In this document: positions 1 to 13,600 of the stretch, in pieces
How the letters are laid out: every line of letters begins with the position of its first letter
Numbering within the stretch: position 1 is the first letter of the stretch
Origin: Apteryx mantelli
Taxonomy: Eukaryota > Chordata > Aves > Apterygiformes > Apterygidae
Reading direction: 5' to 3'
NCBI RefSeq assembly: GCF_036417845.1
Contig: NC_089979.1
Coordinates: 8,795,424-8,859,423 of the forward strand
Length of the DNA: 64,000 nucleotides
Made by a program: the position numbers and the translations under genes
The notes under the pieces: model-generated
Databases searched by the model: none
Told to the model about the DNA's origin: nothing
Seen by the model: the letters and a program-made list of their open reading frames with translations, nothing else

Positions 1-649
1 GATCATGAAATCAAACCACAAACCTTATGTTTAAATAACATTGCAGGCCTGGCTGTAACCCATGACAGTAATGAAAATTCTTAATTTAGGTCTCCAGTCC
101 ACCCCTAATTCCCTCCACATTGTTTAACTATTACAGCATATGGCTCATGTTGTACTTACAGTAAGATCTCTCAGGGGCTGAAGAGTCCCTCTAAACCCAA
201 GCAGTCTGGATGAGTTGAAAAAGCTTTTATCTTAGTTCTTGAATTTTATTACTTCTGTGGATTTCAGAGTTATCCTTAACATTATTTAAATACTGCATTC
301 TTGGTAGCAGAATCTGATTTTGTTTTTTATAACAACATTTGGTTAATTAAAATGCAGTTTAAATAAGGCAACATCTTTAGCAAAATTGTCTTTTTTCCTA
401 TCATTATAAGACTGTCAGAAGTATGATGGTCTTCAAAGATAAGGCACTGAACAAAAGTCTTAGAAGACAAGGCTTTCCCACAGGGTTACTGGGTTACTCT
501 GGACAATCACTTAGGTCCACATTTAGCCCACCTAACTTTTGATTCCAGGCTTCTTATATTGTCAAAGGGGGAGAAAGATAGAAAGAAAAAAAGAGGGAGC
601 AGAGACTTTCAGAGAGAGACTCATCCCACATTATATGAGAATTTTAACC
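1..649. other. Intergenic flank before CR1 copy 1
   Basis: AT-rich sequence with no coding stretch I can support. The reading frame that opens at 539 runs into the CR1 copy, but its first 40 or so codons do not resemble CR1 or anything else I recognise, so they are flanking DNA read through by chance. Confidence 0.6.
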
Positions 650-1860
650 TTATTAACCTTCTGTGATGGAATGACTGGCTGGGTAGATGAGAGGAGAGCA
701 GTGGATGTTGTCTACCTAGACTTCAGTAAGGCTTTTGACACTGACTCCCATAACATCCTCATAGGCAAGCTCAGGAAGTGTGAGCTGGATGAGTGGACAG
801 TGAGGTGGACTGAGAACTGGCTGAATGGCAGAGCTCAGAGGGTTGTGATCAGCAGTGCAGAGTCTAGTTGGAGGCCTGTAGCTAGCGGTGTCCCCCAGGG
901 ATCAGTCCTGGGTCCAGTCTTGTTCAACTTCTTCATCAATGACCTGGATGAAGGCACAGAGTGCACCCTCAGCAAGTTTGCTGACGATACAAAACTGGGA
1001 GGAGTGGCCGATACACCAGAGGGCTGTGCTGCCATTCAGAGAGACCTGGACAGGCTGGAGAGGTGGGCGGAGAGGAACCTCATGAAGTTCAACAAAGGCA
1101 AGTGCAGGGTCCTGCACCTGGGGACGAATAACCCCATGCACCAGGACAGGTTGGGGGTTGACCTGCTGGAGAGCAGCTCTGCGGAGAAGGACCTGGGAGT
1201 GCTGGTGGACACCAAGTTAAGCATGAGGCAGCAATGTGCCCTTGTGGCCAAGAAGGCCAATGGTATCCTGGGCTGCATCAGAAAGAGTGTTGCCAGCAGG
1301 TCGAGGGAGGTGATTCTCCCCCTCTACTCAGCCCTGGTGAGGCCACATCTGGAGTACTGCATCCAGTTCTGGGCTCCCCAGTACAAGAGGGATGTGGCAC
1401 TACTGGAGCAAGTGCAGTGAAGGGCTACAAATGATTAGGGGACTGGAGCATCTCTCTTATGAGGAAAGGCTGAGAGAGCTGGGCCTGTTTAGCTTGGAGA
1501 AGAGAAGGCTGAGAGGAGATCTTATCAACGTGTACAAGTATCTGAAGGGAGGGTGTCGAGAGGATGGGACCAGACTCTTTTCAGTGGTGCCCAGTGACAG
1601 GACACGAGGCAACGGGCACAAACTGAAACACAGACAGTTCCATCTGAACATGAGGAAAAACTTCTTCCCTGTGAGGGTGACAGACCACTGGCACAGGTTG
1701 CCCAGAGAGGTTGTGGAGTCTCCTTCTCTGGAGATATTCAAAATGCGTCTGGACGCGATCCTGTGCAACGTGCTCTAGGTGACGCTGCTTGAGCAGGGGG
1801 GGTTGGACTAGATGATCTCCAGAGGTCCCTTCCAACCTCAGTCATTCTGTGATTCTGTAA
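650..1860 (+). mobile_element. CR1 LINE, 5'-truncated copy 1
   Basis: A chicken-repeat-1 non-LTR retrotransposon, heavily 5'-truncated. The recognisable element begins near 650, close to the residues before TGWVDE, and keeps the second half of the reverse transcriptase ORF, the short 3' UTR with the GGACTAGATGATCTCCAGAG block at 1805-1824, and the tail ending in two ATTCTGTG-like units (1843-1859). 5' truncation and the octamer tail instead of poly(A) are typical of CR1. No target-site duplication is evident, as usual for this family. The 5' boundary is approximate because it was judged by comparison with copy 2 and remembered family sequence. It lies about 29 kb downstream of the TG 3' end. 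Confidence 0.93.
661..1778 (+). pseudogene. CR1 reverse transcriptase remnant, broken
   Basis: Second half of the CR1 ORF2 reverse transcriptase. Visible motifs are YLDFSKAFD (first catalytic Asp codon 719-721), [11 protein letters not shown], and the catalytic FADD box at 977-988, followed by the thumb and C-terminal region up to the CNVL end at 1778. The frame is broken at the same place twice: a TGA at 1418-1420, where copy 2 has CGA (a CpG to TpG change), and a 2-base deletion shortly after (ACAAATGATT against ACAAAGGTGATT). Reading then continues in a second frame from about 1423 to 1778. It lacks the endonuclease and the N-terminal RT, so it cannot be active. Confidence 0.93.
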
Positions 1861-4409
1861 TTGCTCAGGTGACTGACTTTCTTCTTTGATAGCTGAGGGA
1901 AACTAGGCCAGTTGTGTTCCTACCTGAGGTGCTTCAGTCAAGTATGTAAGCTAACTGGGATGTATTTCGGCACAAATCTCCGTGCAGTAGTGTGAGCTTG
2001 CCAATGCTGGGCTTTGTGCAAAGGGGAGCGTTGAGGAAAGATTCACTAGCAAGCATGAGATGCTATGACCACAGCAGCTCAGCTGGACAGGTGCCCATAT
2101 GATATGGTATTCCTGCGGCCCTTGAACTCACGCTGAGGGCAGGGTCTTCCAGATCCACTGGCCCACGTGCAATGGCTTCATCGGACACTAGATCACATCA
2201 GTAATAAGGCCTGAGAAATTTTAAGTGACAGTCTTTCTGCAGAAGAAGAACTGGGTTTGTCCAGCATCCACCACACAGGATTCTGCTCCAGGTCCTATAA
2301 TGAAACCATACTTTCATGTGAAAGATTGTCTGAAAGAGTGCTTAAAGGGTGATTCTATATATTTTTGAGACTAAGGGAATAGTTTGGGTTACATAGCCAG
2401 CCTTCCCTATGCAGAAGTATGGACTGCCTTGAATTCCCTTTGCAGGTTCTCCAAGACCTGTAACACTGTCCTTGAGGAACATCTGAAGAAGAGTGCTGGT
2501 TGGCAGGAGCCAAAACTATACCACAATGTGTGCTAGCAATTAAACCATAGGCATGACCATGGGACAGTGGTCAAGCCTGTTTCCCTATTTTAATGGAACA
2601 GGTGTAGCTGTACAGACAAGTCTAAATGTAACTGGATGTTCCTAAATCTGATGAATGCCTGCAAGTTAGCACAGATACTAAAAAATCAAGAAGGTCGTAC
2701 TTTATTAAGACCTCATGTTATTTCATGAGGCAGTGTTATTTCATGGCAGTTTGAGGCCCACATTTTTAAAAGACATAAGACAAAAAGAAGCTGGTTTGCC
2801 AAGAATAGATGTGTTCATTACCAGCCCAGATATGTATCACAGATGTCTCATGAGGCAAAAAACTATTGTTGCTCTGCAGCAGCACAGATAATTTATGTTC
2901 CTCTTCCACAGATAACTGTCCTTCCATAATTACAAAATATTTCCTTTTCTTTCCTTCTTGGCCCTTCCCTGCCAAAAAAAGGCGCTGGTTAGGATGCTTG
3001 GTGGGATGCAGGAATGTCTGTTATGCTGAAAAGGGGACTGTGTTGGCTAATGGTTGATGTGTGGAGGGTAACTTTTATGTAACTTGTCATCTTTAAACAT
3101 TTACCAGCTGCTCCTCACACAGGATGCTGGTAAGCACACAACAAAGGCTGTGGTGCTGAAATACTTTGCATTCTGGGATTTAGAGCATCTCCTCTCTTAG
3201 GGCAGGATATAATAAAAAGTAACCGATGGCTCATTAGGAAATGTTCGGCTTGAGCGGGAAGGCAGGCAGTGTTTTTGAACTGAACTGAGCCCCTGTGACA
3301 GTGTAGCTGACAGATGCTCCTCACCGTCTTCTCGGTGAAATGCACTGAGGTGAAATGTAGGCTCCAGGTTCACAACTAGAATCAACGTTGCCAGTTTGCA
3401 TTTCTGAGTTAAAGCTATGGGGGGTTACAGGGACTAAAACAGGTAATGTCTTCCAAAATAAAGGTCACTGAAGTATAGCAAAAGCACTGGCCTTGTCATG
3501 GGACAGAGGGTCCAACATAGACCAAGTGACAGAAACCACTATAGGATCTAATCAGTCTTGTGCTTTAGCATTTTTTCTCTTGATGAGACCAGTTAAGGGC
3601 AAACCTTCTGTGTCCTCCTTTTATTTTTGGTTCTGTGACATTATCAGGGCTAGGATACAGAGGTTTTATTGCTCTTGGGTTTCAATTTATTTAGGCAAGT
3701 TACTCATCTGTGATTAATTATATTTGTTATAATGCCACGGACATGATGTTCTAGCAGATCTTTTCTGTACTGATGTTCTTTTTTCTTTTTTTTTTTTCTT
3801 TCCTGTGTGCTGAAGTTGAATTTCCCCTATAAAATCCTGGCTGGAATCTCATAGCTCTTATTTCAGATGAGTGTTTATCACAGTAATTTGCTCAGGAACC
3901 AAAGACAAAATTAATGTCATATATACCCAGAAAAGAAAAAAAGAAAGAACTCCAAGACCTGCACTGCTGTCCATGCTCCAAACACAGCTCTTCAGTAACA
4001 CAGTATCCCTGGGACAGCACGTAGGATCAGTATGTTACAATAAATAGAGTCTCACTCTGATAAACTTTCAGTTCCTCAACAACACCCCCAGTTCCACCAT
4101 TCACACAAAAACCACAAGGCCAGGCCAGCATTAAAACTGCTCAGCACTCAGAATTTGGGGCTATTTTCATTTGCCTTCTAGAATTTTATACAAATAGATT
4201 TTGCCTTTTCAACCAAATCATGAGGGTTAGAAATGTTTTAGTTAAAAAGAACAGGCAAATCCTTGCAGAATCACATGACTTCCAAAACCGGCTTTTGAAG
4301 GAAAACAAGTCATGGGCCTTTTAATGAAATGGTTCTCCTTCCATTTTTATTCTTATCCTTTGCCAGTTGGTCTAATCTTATAACATCTCTTGCAAAATAC
4401 TAACGACGA

Positions 4410-4410
4410 T

Positions 4411-4444
<34 letters not shown>

Positions 4445-4445
4445 C
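4410..4445. repeat. (GA)n microsatellite
   Basis: Alternating GA dinucleotides with one interruption (a GGAG step near 4429), followed by GCGCTC. A plain dinucleotide microsatellite, probably length-variable. Confidence 0.95.
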
Positions 4446-5922
4446 GCTCATCAGTTTGACCACAAAAATGGTTAGATGTCCAGGATAAGCTAATCATAGC
4501 CACATTCCAGAGTCAATGGAAAAAGATAGGGACAGGGGATTCAGCCAATTTCTTTTAAACACCTATCTTAGTATGAGAATAATTTCCCTCTGGGATTGAC
4601 TAAAGAGGAGCCCTAGCTCATTCCTTGGAATACATGCATAGCAGATGCATAATCTAATTATTTTAGATAACCTGAATTCTACTCTAAATGCCTTCAACAG
4701 GGCCTCCGGAAGCCATGGAGCGCCTTGCTGTATAAAAGTGACCTGGGAAAATCCCAGCCTTTGCAAGAGGCCAGAACAGAAACCACACATGAAAGAATGC
4801 TTCAAAATAGCCTTGAAGTGGGGCGTAAGCAATGCGCGACCTCTGTGCAAGGCTGAATTCTGCCGTTGCATTGCTGTCCTGAACTTCAGATGATGCAGCC
4901 CACTGGGAAACAGGGATAAAATATTTCAGTTATGAAATTAGTTCTTGTGACACACACGGACATTTTAGAAAAGCCAAACTCTTATGGAACAGTACTGGAA
5001 GGGGACAGTATACACAGGCCGAAAACACCTCTAAAACGTAATACTGATTTTCTATCCTGTGCAAATAGTTCCTACTTACAGTACACATACATACTGATAT
5101 CTTTGGAAAATAGTACCATTTTTACAAATACACAAAAACTCTGCAGAGGATCTTCAGCTCCATCTTCACCACAATCTTCCCCGAGTCCAAGGCTTATCTA
5201 TAATTAGAACATAAGCTTTCTTTTATCACGCAGAGCCAAGCCGTGCCATGCCATAACAATGCGTAGTAATGGGTACTTCTGTTGCTATTGTTATTGTGGG
5301 ACAGACACAGAAGCATCATGGTGAAAGGGCTCAATCCTAATTGCCTTGAAACTGGGTCTAGAGGGAACAGTTTCCTGACTAAACCTGCTGTGCTAATTAT
5401 AGTCCTCTAAAATGAACATGAACTTTGACCCATGATTGCAGACGTAGCTGGAAGACAGTCCTTGGCCTGGATCCAGTAACAACCTCCAGACGGGTGGGTC
5501 CCGGCACTCATGAATCACCACAAAAGCAGATCTTCCATATATACATTGAAAGCGATGAAAAAAATTGCTGGCTGAACAAAGAGGTTATGAACAAAAAAAT
5601 CTCTAATGCAAACAGTGTGGGTGGAAATGCACAAAGACCAAAAATGGCAAATGGACCTTTTGACAGTATATTTGTCTAGTAAAGCCTGGAACATAAAGAT
5701 TGTTTCATAATTACGATACTGAACTGGAACAAAGGGAAACCAAGTTTGGACTCTGGCTAGTGACTTCTAGACACTTTTTAAATATTTTTGTCAAGTCACT
5801 GATTCAATCCTTTAGAACCAATGAAGACCTTTGAAGAACTGGGCCTCCCTCAGATCTCCCTCTCTCTGAAAGATGGATAACTTGTACTTCCACTATGTAT
5901 GCCTTGGTTTTTGCAGGTTCAT

Positions 5923-5939
5923 CCCCCCCCCCCCCCCCC
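5923..5939. repeat. Homopolymer C17
   Basis: Seventeen consecutive C. This is a pure poly(C)/poly(G) tract; its length is prone to sequencing error as well as real variation. Confidence 0.95.
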
Positions 5940-8900
5940 AGTCTTGTAACCACAGGAAATAAAAGGCATAGCTTTACATTTTGCATTCATCAACTTGTAA
6001 ATACAGATTGCCATGACATTCTAGGACCCAAAATAAAGAAAAAAAAATATCAATACTGCTTTAGAGAAGCCATTTAAATATGTCAAAATTTAAATTTAAT
6101 TTCCTAGGGATATTTCAGAAGTAACAAAGGGACCTGAGTTTTCTTGACTCTTCTGTGATTATCAGGCCTTGCTGCAAGAGTAATTTGGCTGATTTTTTAG
6201 ATCCACGTGCTTTTACTGAGCTTCTATATTTGAAGGACAAATGGGAATTACGTTATTTAAAAAATTTGACTGTAAGAATAATACCCTAGAGGGGATGGAT
6301 GACTGAACAGAAGGCAGGTCTGGTGGCTGGCAGTGCATAAGAAATGTGGCTGTCATTTACGTCAGCAGTGATGTATAAAGAAACTGAAAGTACCCCATAT
6401 ATAAGTGGGCAGATAGGCTGATAGATGCATAAAATATTGAGTGGGGATTAAAACATCTTCTGATCCTTCTTCTCATGTACTCATAGTTTACATCCCCTTC
6501 TGTCATATCAGTCCTGGCTCTGAAACAAAATGTGTTGATGTGATTTATGATAACACTGTATTGCTACAGTATTAAACACAGTCTGCATAATTACTCCTAT
6601 GTTTAACTAAATCTTTGAAGTGAAATGCAGCTCAGAAGCACTACCTTATTATATTGTTCTGAAACAGAGTCAAAGATTATATTGCAAGAGAGTCAAAGAA
6701 ACCCTGAACTGGCAGCCAACATCAGACTAATTTTCTTGAGTTTCTAATTTTGGCTTGTGACAATATACCTCAGCCTTTAAAATACTGTGGCCAGCTCTTC
6801 TTTTCACTTGATTTTGCTATTGTATTTGTATTTCCTTTTTTAATCTCAGTTATTCTCCTATAATGTAATGAATACATTATTTTGATTTGATTTATCAATG
6901 TATTAATGTAATAAGAGCTAAGGGCTGACACTCACCAGCACTCTTCCTTTTTCCATTGGCCCAACTCTAAAGATACTGTAGAACATGAGAAATATAGGAT
7001 GCCAGAAGGAAGACCTTTTTTTTTGCTGCAATTTATGATGTTTTCTAAGCTGAGGTGTGCTTTTGAAACATGTGGTAATTAACACTGATATTCTGGACCT
7101 TCTCGTCTCTCCATTGTGCTTCCTACATGAAATATTTTTAGCACCGCCACCTTTTTCCAGCTATGGGCTAAGTCCCAGGTTCTTCTTATTTGGCACCAAA
7201 TTTGGGCTACATAGACAATGTGAACATCTAGATCTGAGCTACTTATCCAGGCTCCTTTTATAGACAGTGGTGAGAAACAGGCACACCTATAGCTCAGTTC
7301 CTGAAGTAGATGTCAAAAACTGGTCAAGTCAACCATGGCCAGAACCTATGTGAGATGTCAGATGCTGATGTCTCGATCTGATAAGATAAATCCCTCCGCT
7401 GGTATCATTTCACAGAGTTGTTTCTCACTTTTCCTGATACACGAACAACCCTTTCAGAAATCAATAGTACCACTGTAAGATGACAAGACATGTAAATCAA
7501 GAAAATGGGGAAAATAAGGAAAAATATCCTCAGCCAGTCCCCCGGTGGGGGGGGGGAGCAGGAAAATCATCACTGAAATCATTCACAAGGATCTTGAGGA
7601 ATGGAATTTTATAAATAGGCCTATTCCTGCCCTGCAACCACTCACAAATCCTGTTTAGTCTTCTCTCTAAGCCTGGCAACATCTTGCAGAAGGCAATGTA
7701 ACCAAGGCTGCATGGTCAGATGCATGGCCAGACAGAGTGTTTAGAAGAGCAGGCTTTTCATTAACTAGGGTTTTCAAAAACATCCAGTTTCAGATGTGTT
7801 GTTGAGCCCCTTTAGGTACATCTAAAACCCTATGACTAATGTAGAGCCAGGCATTATGGATTATTTGATTCCAGCCAGAAGTAACTAATGGAATGTGCTA
7901 AGTTAAAGTGGGACTCTGCCTTAAAAAAGTCTCCTGTCTTCAGCCTTCAGTAGAGGGGCTTGATCATTTTGTCAGCAACCTCAAAAACAAACCTCAATTC
8001 CAAAACTGTAATTGCCAGCAAAATCCGTCAGGGCCCTACCACTGAAAACACCGAAGATCAGAGAGAATTTGATTTATCAACGCACTATATCAGGTATATC
8101 TGACAGTGATGAGAGACTTTGCAAAATATTGAGACGCAGGGGGATTACTGTCATCTATTCAAGTAATCGGGTACTGTAATCAGGACTAAAAATGCGATGA
8201 CTAGGGGAGACATCCAGAAATGGATCTCGTTTTTAGTAACAGGTTCTCTGAACTTGGTAATGTAAAAGCTGGAGAAAAGGGAATGTTTGGCTTCCAGGTT
8301 TCCAGGTTATGTTAGTCACACTGGAATGCATAACTAACTCTTAAAATAATTTCTTGCAAAAATACAAATTTAACTTAGGTAAAAAATGAAAACCTTTTCA
8401 TTAATGTGAGCACTAAACATAGGCCAGAATAATTCTTTTACATCCTGTGTTCACCGCGTAAGAAGCACACAAGGAACAGGTAGCATCTCCAGTACCTGCA
8501 TTTTCTGGATTAGGGAACAAAAGGAACATGCTGCCATAGGCTCGATAGCATTTCCATCCCAGCAGACCAGAAACTCATGTTTTCTCATCTTAATGAGAGA
8601 AAAAATGATCACATGTCTTGGAATTATGAAACTGTGGTTGAATTTCCAAGAAAGCTTAGCAGCTGTGATTCAGCCAAATGCCTCAAGCCAGGAATTGTGG
8701 TGCATGCCCATTCGAGGAGAAGGAGAGAGTGTTTGAGATGCTTGTGGCAAGGAACATCTTCAGGCTCAGAGGTCAGAGGGGCTGTTTGGACAGCGAGACA
8801 GGCTACAGTGCAGTGTTGGGGGAAAAAATGTGGAACTGGGTCTCCTGCCAGAGAAACTACGGAGAAAACTACTCGGAGATGGACATTTCACAAAACCAAA

Positions 8901-10471
8901 CAAAACCGCCTCAACATTTCAGAACTGACTGATGTTGATGAGCTGTCAGACAAATTGGGAACTCTGAACTGTGATGGTTAAATTTGGACAGAATTACAAG
9001 TAATAAGAGCTATTCCCTCCTCACGAATGTCCTACCCAAAGCAAACAAATGACAACCTGTGGAACCACTTTGTTTTGAGTTGCATCCTCATGTCCAAATA
9101 CAGAAAGTTTATCTGTGATATTTTCTGCTCTGCACTGGTGGAGCAAGGGGAAATTTATATTAGTAGGCACTGTATAGGCATCCCATTAAGCTAGAAACAT
9201 GACACCTACCGATTCTGTTGTCTGACTTGCAACGTGCGGAGCACAGCGACTGGTACTGATCGACACTCTGATCCTTCCTTAAAAGGCTCCAGGAAAAGCT
9301 ACTCCTAATGTTTTGCAGCTTACCGGGGAAAAAGAAGGGATGTTACTAAGAAATGTCTGATCTTAGCAAATGGAGCCATTTTCTGGAGTAACCCACTTCT
9401 TTCCATTATCTACACTGGCTACACCTCTACTAGTGAATTAAACAAAGCTGGGACCAATCTCAGGCCCTGAGTATGCCTTGTGTCCTTATAAATAAGCTTT
9501 CATTGCCTGGGAAGCAGAGTGGCTCTATCCATGCTGGTAGGGTTCTCAGTGCATGCTGTTCCTTGCACAGTGTCTGGATGTATGTTAATTTGCAAGGGTC
9601 AAACCAGCCAGGGAATATGCTATGGTTTAAACTGGACAGCCACAGGACATCATCCCAGCCCTGCTTAGTTGACTAGTACAGACATTGCCATAGCGGCCAT
9701 CTGCTCCTCACTTTAGGTGATCTCAATCACACCTGTACTGGCTGCCTAAAGTCAGCCCTGGGATGATCCCAGTTTCCATCAAGCCAAACCATCCATGCAG
9801 GGCAGAGAGCCCTTAGCTGTGCAAACGATGGTGTGAGCACGACCTGCATCCCCCTCCCCCCTCCTTCAGATCCTCAGCTGAATAACTTGTAGTTTGTTTC
9901 CATCTCCCTGATTGGGGCAAATGTCCTCCTCTTTCAAGGAAAAGAGAAATGTCCCTTTAAAAAATCCACTCTTTATTTTCTTTTTTTTGTTGTTCCTGTA
10001 GTTTTGGGGAGATGACCTTGGGAGGACCAGGGTAAATGATATTTATAACTTACTCTGTGAGCACATGCTGAATAAACAGGATTTTTTTTGTTTCTTTTTT
10101 ATGTGCTGAACACTCCCAGCTCCTTTTGCCTCCACCCAGAAAACAACACTTCGGGCCTTGAGCATTCAAGTGCCCAGATACATATTAGGAGCCTTCTCTT
10201 AGACTTCTATTTAGAAATCTTAATTAATGGATTGACTCCCTAGTAGAAAAGTGCACAGTTAAACACAGTAACAACTACATGCTGAGCAATGACATTACAA
10301 GTTCTAATATTTAAAATTAGAAACCTCATTAATATGGTATTAAACACAGCAAGAATGTGGTACTGGTGTGTTGACACGTCCTTCGGAAATCGTGAGCAAG
10401 AGGCCACTACACCATGAATTAATGTATTGCTGCAGTTTAATTAGCTGCTGCTCAGAAAACCTCCCTCAGGA

Positions 10472-10666
10472 GCGTGTCAGCGGTACCCTGGCACATGCTG
10501 TGTTTGTTTGGCGGGTTATAATTCATCTACCATACGTTGCTGGATGTGTCCACGCAGTACGCTCTGGGCAGTCAGGAATGGGCTCTGATATCCAGTCTGA
10601 TCAAAGGCCGTCCGAGGCGCTTACTGAGGCTCTCAGCTCCGCTCCAAGCTGCGCGTTTCGCTAACG
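10472..10666. promoter_or_regulatory. Short CpG-dense stretch, function unknown
   Basis: I count 14 CpG dinucleotides in about 195 bases at roughly 50% GC, near the number expected without methylation decay, while neighbouring kilobases have very few. It includes runs such as GGCCGTCCGAGGCGC (10607-10620) and GCTGCGCGTTTCGC (10648-10661). It is too short for a classical CpG island and no gene start is apparent beside it. It could be an unmethylated enhancer, a minor promoter of an unannotated transcript, or a recent insertion. Confidence 0.35.
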
Positions 10667-13600
10667 CAGTGGCATGGCTTTTGGTGGGATGTGAGTTCAG
10701 CTCAGACTATAGCATGGAGACATGTCCATGCCAGTGTGAATTTTCCCACTGGAGGGTCTCAGCCTAGTTGTGAGTAGCTTATTCAGAGCTGGGAGACTGC
10801 CACTGGGAGCTGCTTGTTTGAAACTGAGACTTTGCAAGCAAAGCTTTGGATGTGCTGCAGCTCTTCAGCATTAAAAAAAACTCGTATCAAGCAACCAGGC
10901 ACTATAAAATAATCTGTAGCATCAACAACAGCTGCAGTATTTTCCCTAGATCTGGGCTCAGAGCATTAAAAAATATTTGGCCAGTGCATTCTTTTTCACA
11001 CTATTGATACAAAGAAAAGTGCCAAGCTTCTAAATGTCAAACTATTGCTAAACTTTGTGGGCTTTAGGAGCTGCAAGGGGAGGAAAGGATCTTTCTTTCT
11101 CTTTCCACACATCCTCCTCCTCCCCGCGTGTTTCCTCCAAGGACCTGGGACCAATCTTGTTGGATGTCCATCCGTGGTGGTGCAAAGTGGTGCTGGATCT
11201 CCCCTTGTCCCACCTTGCTCCCCTGTGGTACGAGGCCTCCTACCGTGATGCATCTTCTGCGCAACACGCATTTCAGGTTATAGCTTACAGGCTACAACTG
11301 TAGCAGTAAATTTAACGGTGTGGGGAGACAGTCCAGGGCACTTCATCTTGACTGTCTATTATGTTGAATTATTAGAAAGGTCTTGGTCATGTTTCTGCCC
11401 CTAGAAGTCTCCCTGTCTATTCCCAGGCATCGTTTAGCAATTAGCACAGTCCAGGAACCATTTCCAATAGACTTATTATAAACAGCTTCCCTGTTTCGGA
11501 AGCAAGCAAGTTTAAAAGTATAGCCATGGGCCAATCTGTGCCAGCTGGCCTCACCACTAGGTATGTTTAGTTTACTAGTACTGGCATAGCCCCAGAAGAA
11601 TGGGACCAGGCCATGCCTAAAGGACCATTCCTGCAAATAATGAGCATTATGTACCCATTATATATAAGGGGTATATATAAAAATACCCATTATTGCAATC
11701 ATTTAGCTCTGTGATGCTATATCACAGCAGTGCATCAGCCATCAGAGGCCTGTTCTCAGGGCAGCATGTGGCTGTAGGGGCAACTGGTCCCATGTCTCCA
11801 GGCCCCGGGTTAGCACCCTAAACGTCTCATCATCCTTCCTCTCACAATGCTTATATCATGTGTAGGACTATAAACAACACCAAGGAACACAGGAAGAGGC
11901 AAGAGAAATATTTTTGTGAGGACAAAACATTTCAAAACACTCTCTAGATGAAGATTAGAAAGGACTGAAGCTATCCAGACGTTTGGAGCGGTAATATAGT
12001 GAAACACCTGGCCCAGAGTGTCTCTGTTTTGTTGCAGGAGGACCCATGAAAAAGCCTGTGAAAGGAAACGATTTAGGGAGTCCTGGTTTCTGCACAGACT
12101 TTTTTTTTTTTTCTCTAGTCACTTCAGGAAATAGTTGAATTTTCATTTGCTATGGTGTTTGCTGTTCTTTGGAAGAGCTTTTCTAGTCAAAGTAAAGGTT
12201 TACGGAACCTCGCAGGCTGCAGCCTCCTGCCACAGCCTTAATGGTGGAAGCTTGACTAGGACCGTGAAGTCTCCTCAAACAGTCAGGGGTTTTTCCAGGA
12301 AGGAGCACTTTGCCATTTCTTTCTCTTTCTCTTCTCTGCTTTTTTGTGAAGCAGTTGGTTATAGCAGCACTTTATTTGTCTTCACTGAGGAACAAGCCTT
12401 TAATCCCAAAGGACAGCAGAATGGTAGCTTGAGGCTTTTCAGACGTTTGAGTGTTTGGATACCTTAAACAGAGGGGAAGAAAGAGAAAGAAAGCTTCAGC
12501 TCTTCATCTGAAGGCTCTGTCTGACTCACCAGCTACTGGACAGCAATCTGGAAAGTTTTAAGCTCTCCTGACGGTTTTGGACATTAATAACTGAGGTGAT
12601 ATACACTTTTCTGAGACTGCCAACAACCTCATCTATCACAAGTTTTAGACAGGAACCTGTAAATGATTTTTATATCACTTAATGCTTCTTCTGCAGAGGA
12701 TGTTTTGCTCATTGTCAGAAATACTGGCATTATTCACAAGAAGACCCTGCAAAGTGGTGGAAACCGACACTGGAAACTTGGCAGGGGTCTGTGGGAGATG
12801 ACTTGCTCCACAGTCCTTCTCTGCTCATCCCAGTACTGGTGCAAAGCCTCCCAGACCTGTAATTGGGTTGTGCTGAGGAAACTCCTGCCTCAGAGCCATG
12901 CATCCCTGTGGCATGTGAAATTTTTGTAGCCATGAGCATGGAGGGCTGCTGTCTAGCAGAAAGACTGAGACCTGTTTCTACTAAGTGCTGTCAAAGTTTC
13001 CCATTAGCTACCAGTGTTTGTGTATTTAAAAGATAAGGACTCTTGTCACAGCTCCCAGTGGCTGCAAGTTATTTCTATATTAATTATGCCTGCCATTTGT
13101 CTGCAGGGATTTTTCCAAAGCTGTAATAAAAATGACATCTCTAACATACCACTAACACAGCAGGTCGAGATTACAGCTGAAGAAAGAGTGTCCAGGGAAG
13201 GCTGCAGCCATGGGGGTCAAAACAAATATCTGGGTAGATCTGTTGCCCTCTGACTGTGAAAGATGTGCAGATGCTGATGCACAAGCGCACAGAGCGGTAT
13301 TTGAGCTGTAAGCGGCATGTCTAAAAGCAGCGTAAAGACTTCATTGATCATGGGGACCCCTTTGCACTGTATATATCTTACTAAGGTGAGAAGATATTGT
13401 GTATAGATGAAATGTATTTCTTCTAACAGAGCCTAGCACACTCTTCCCATTTCTGTGGCTTCCATGATGTCCCAGGCTTGGGCACTGTTGGTGGCTTGCT
13501 CTGATGAGGGAGCCTCAGTGCCACTAGGCCTGGCCATGCCCAGGATCTTGCAAGGAGCCAACACCTGAGTTAGCAACTGTTGTGATCTGATATTGCCCCT

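Noticed and set aside
1392..1778. A separate 128-codon ORF after CR1 copy 1.
   Set aside because: It is the frame-shifted continuation of the same CR1 reverse transcriptase, not an independent gene.
8577..8981. 134-codon ORF on the plus strand.
   Set aside because: Composition is that of random AT-rich DNA, a second frame is open inside it, and no homology was recognised.
10996..11303. Region open in several frames on both strands, with GC-rich patches.
   Set aside because: Multiple overlapping frames without one favoured frame indicate composition effects, and no CCN4-type cysteine pattern is present.
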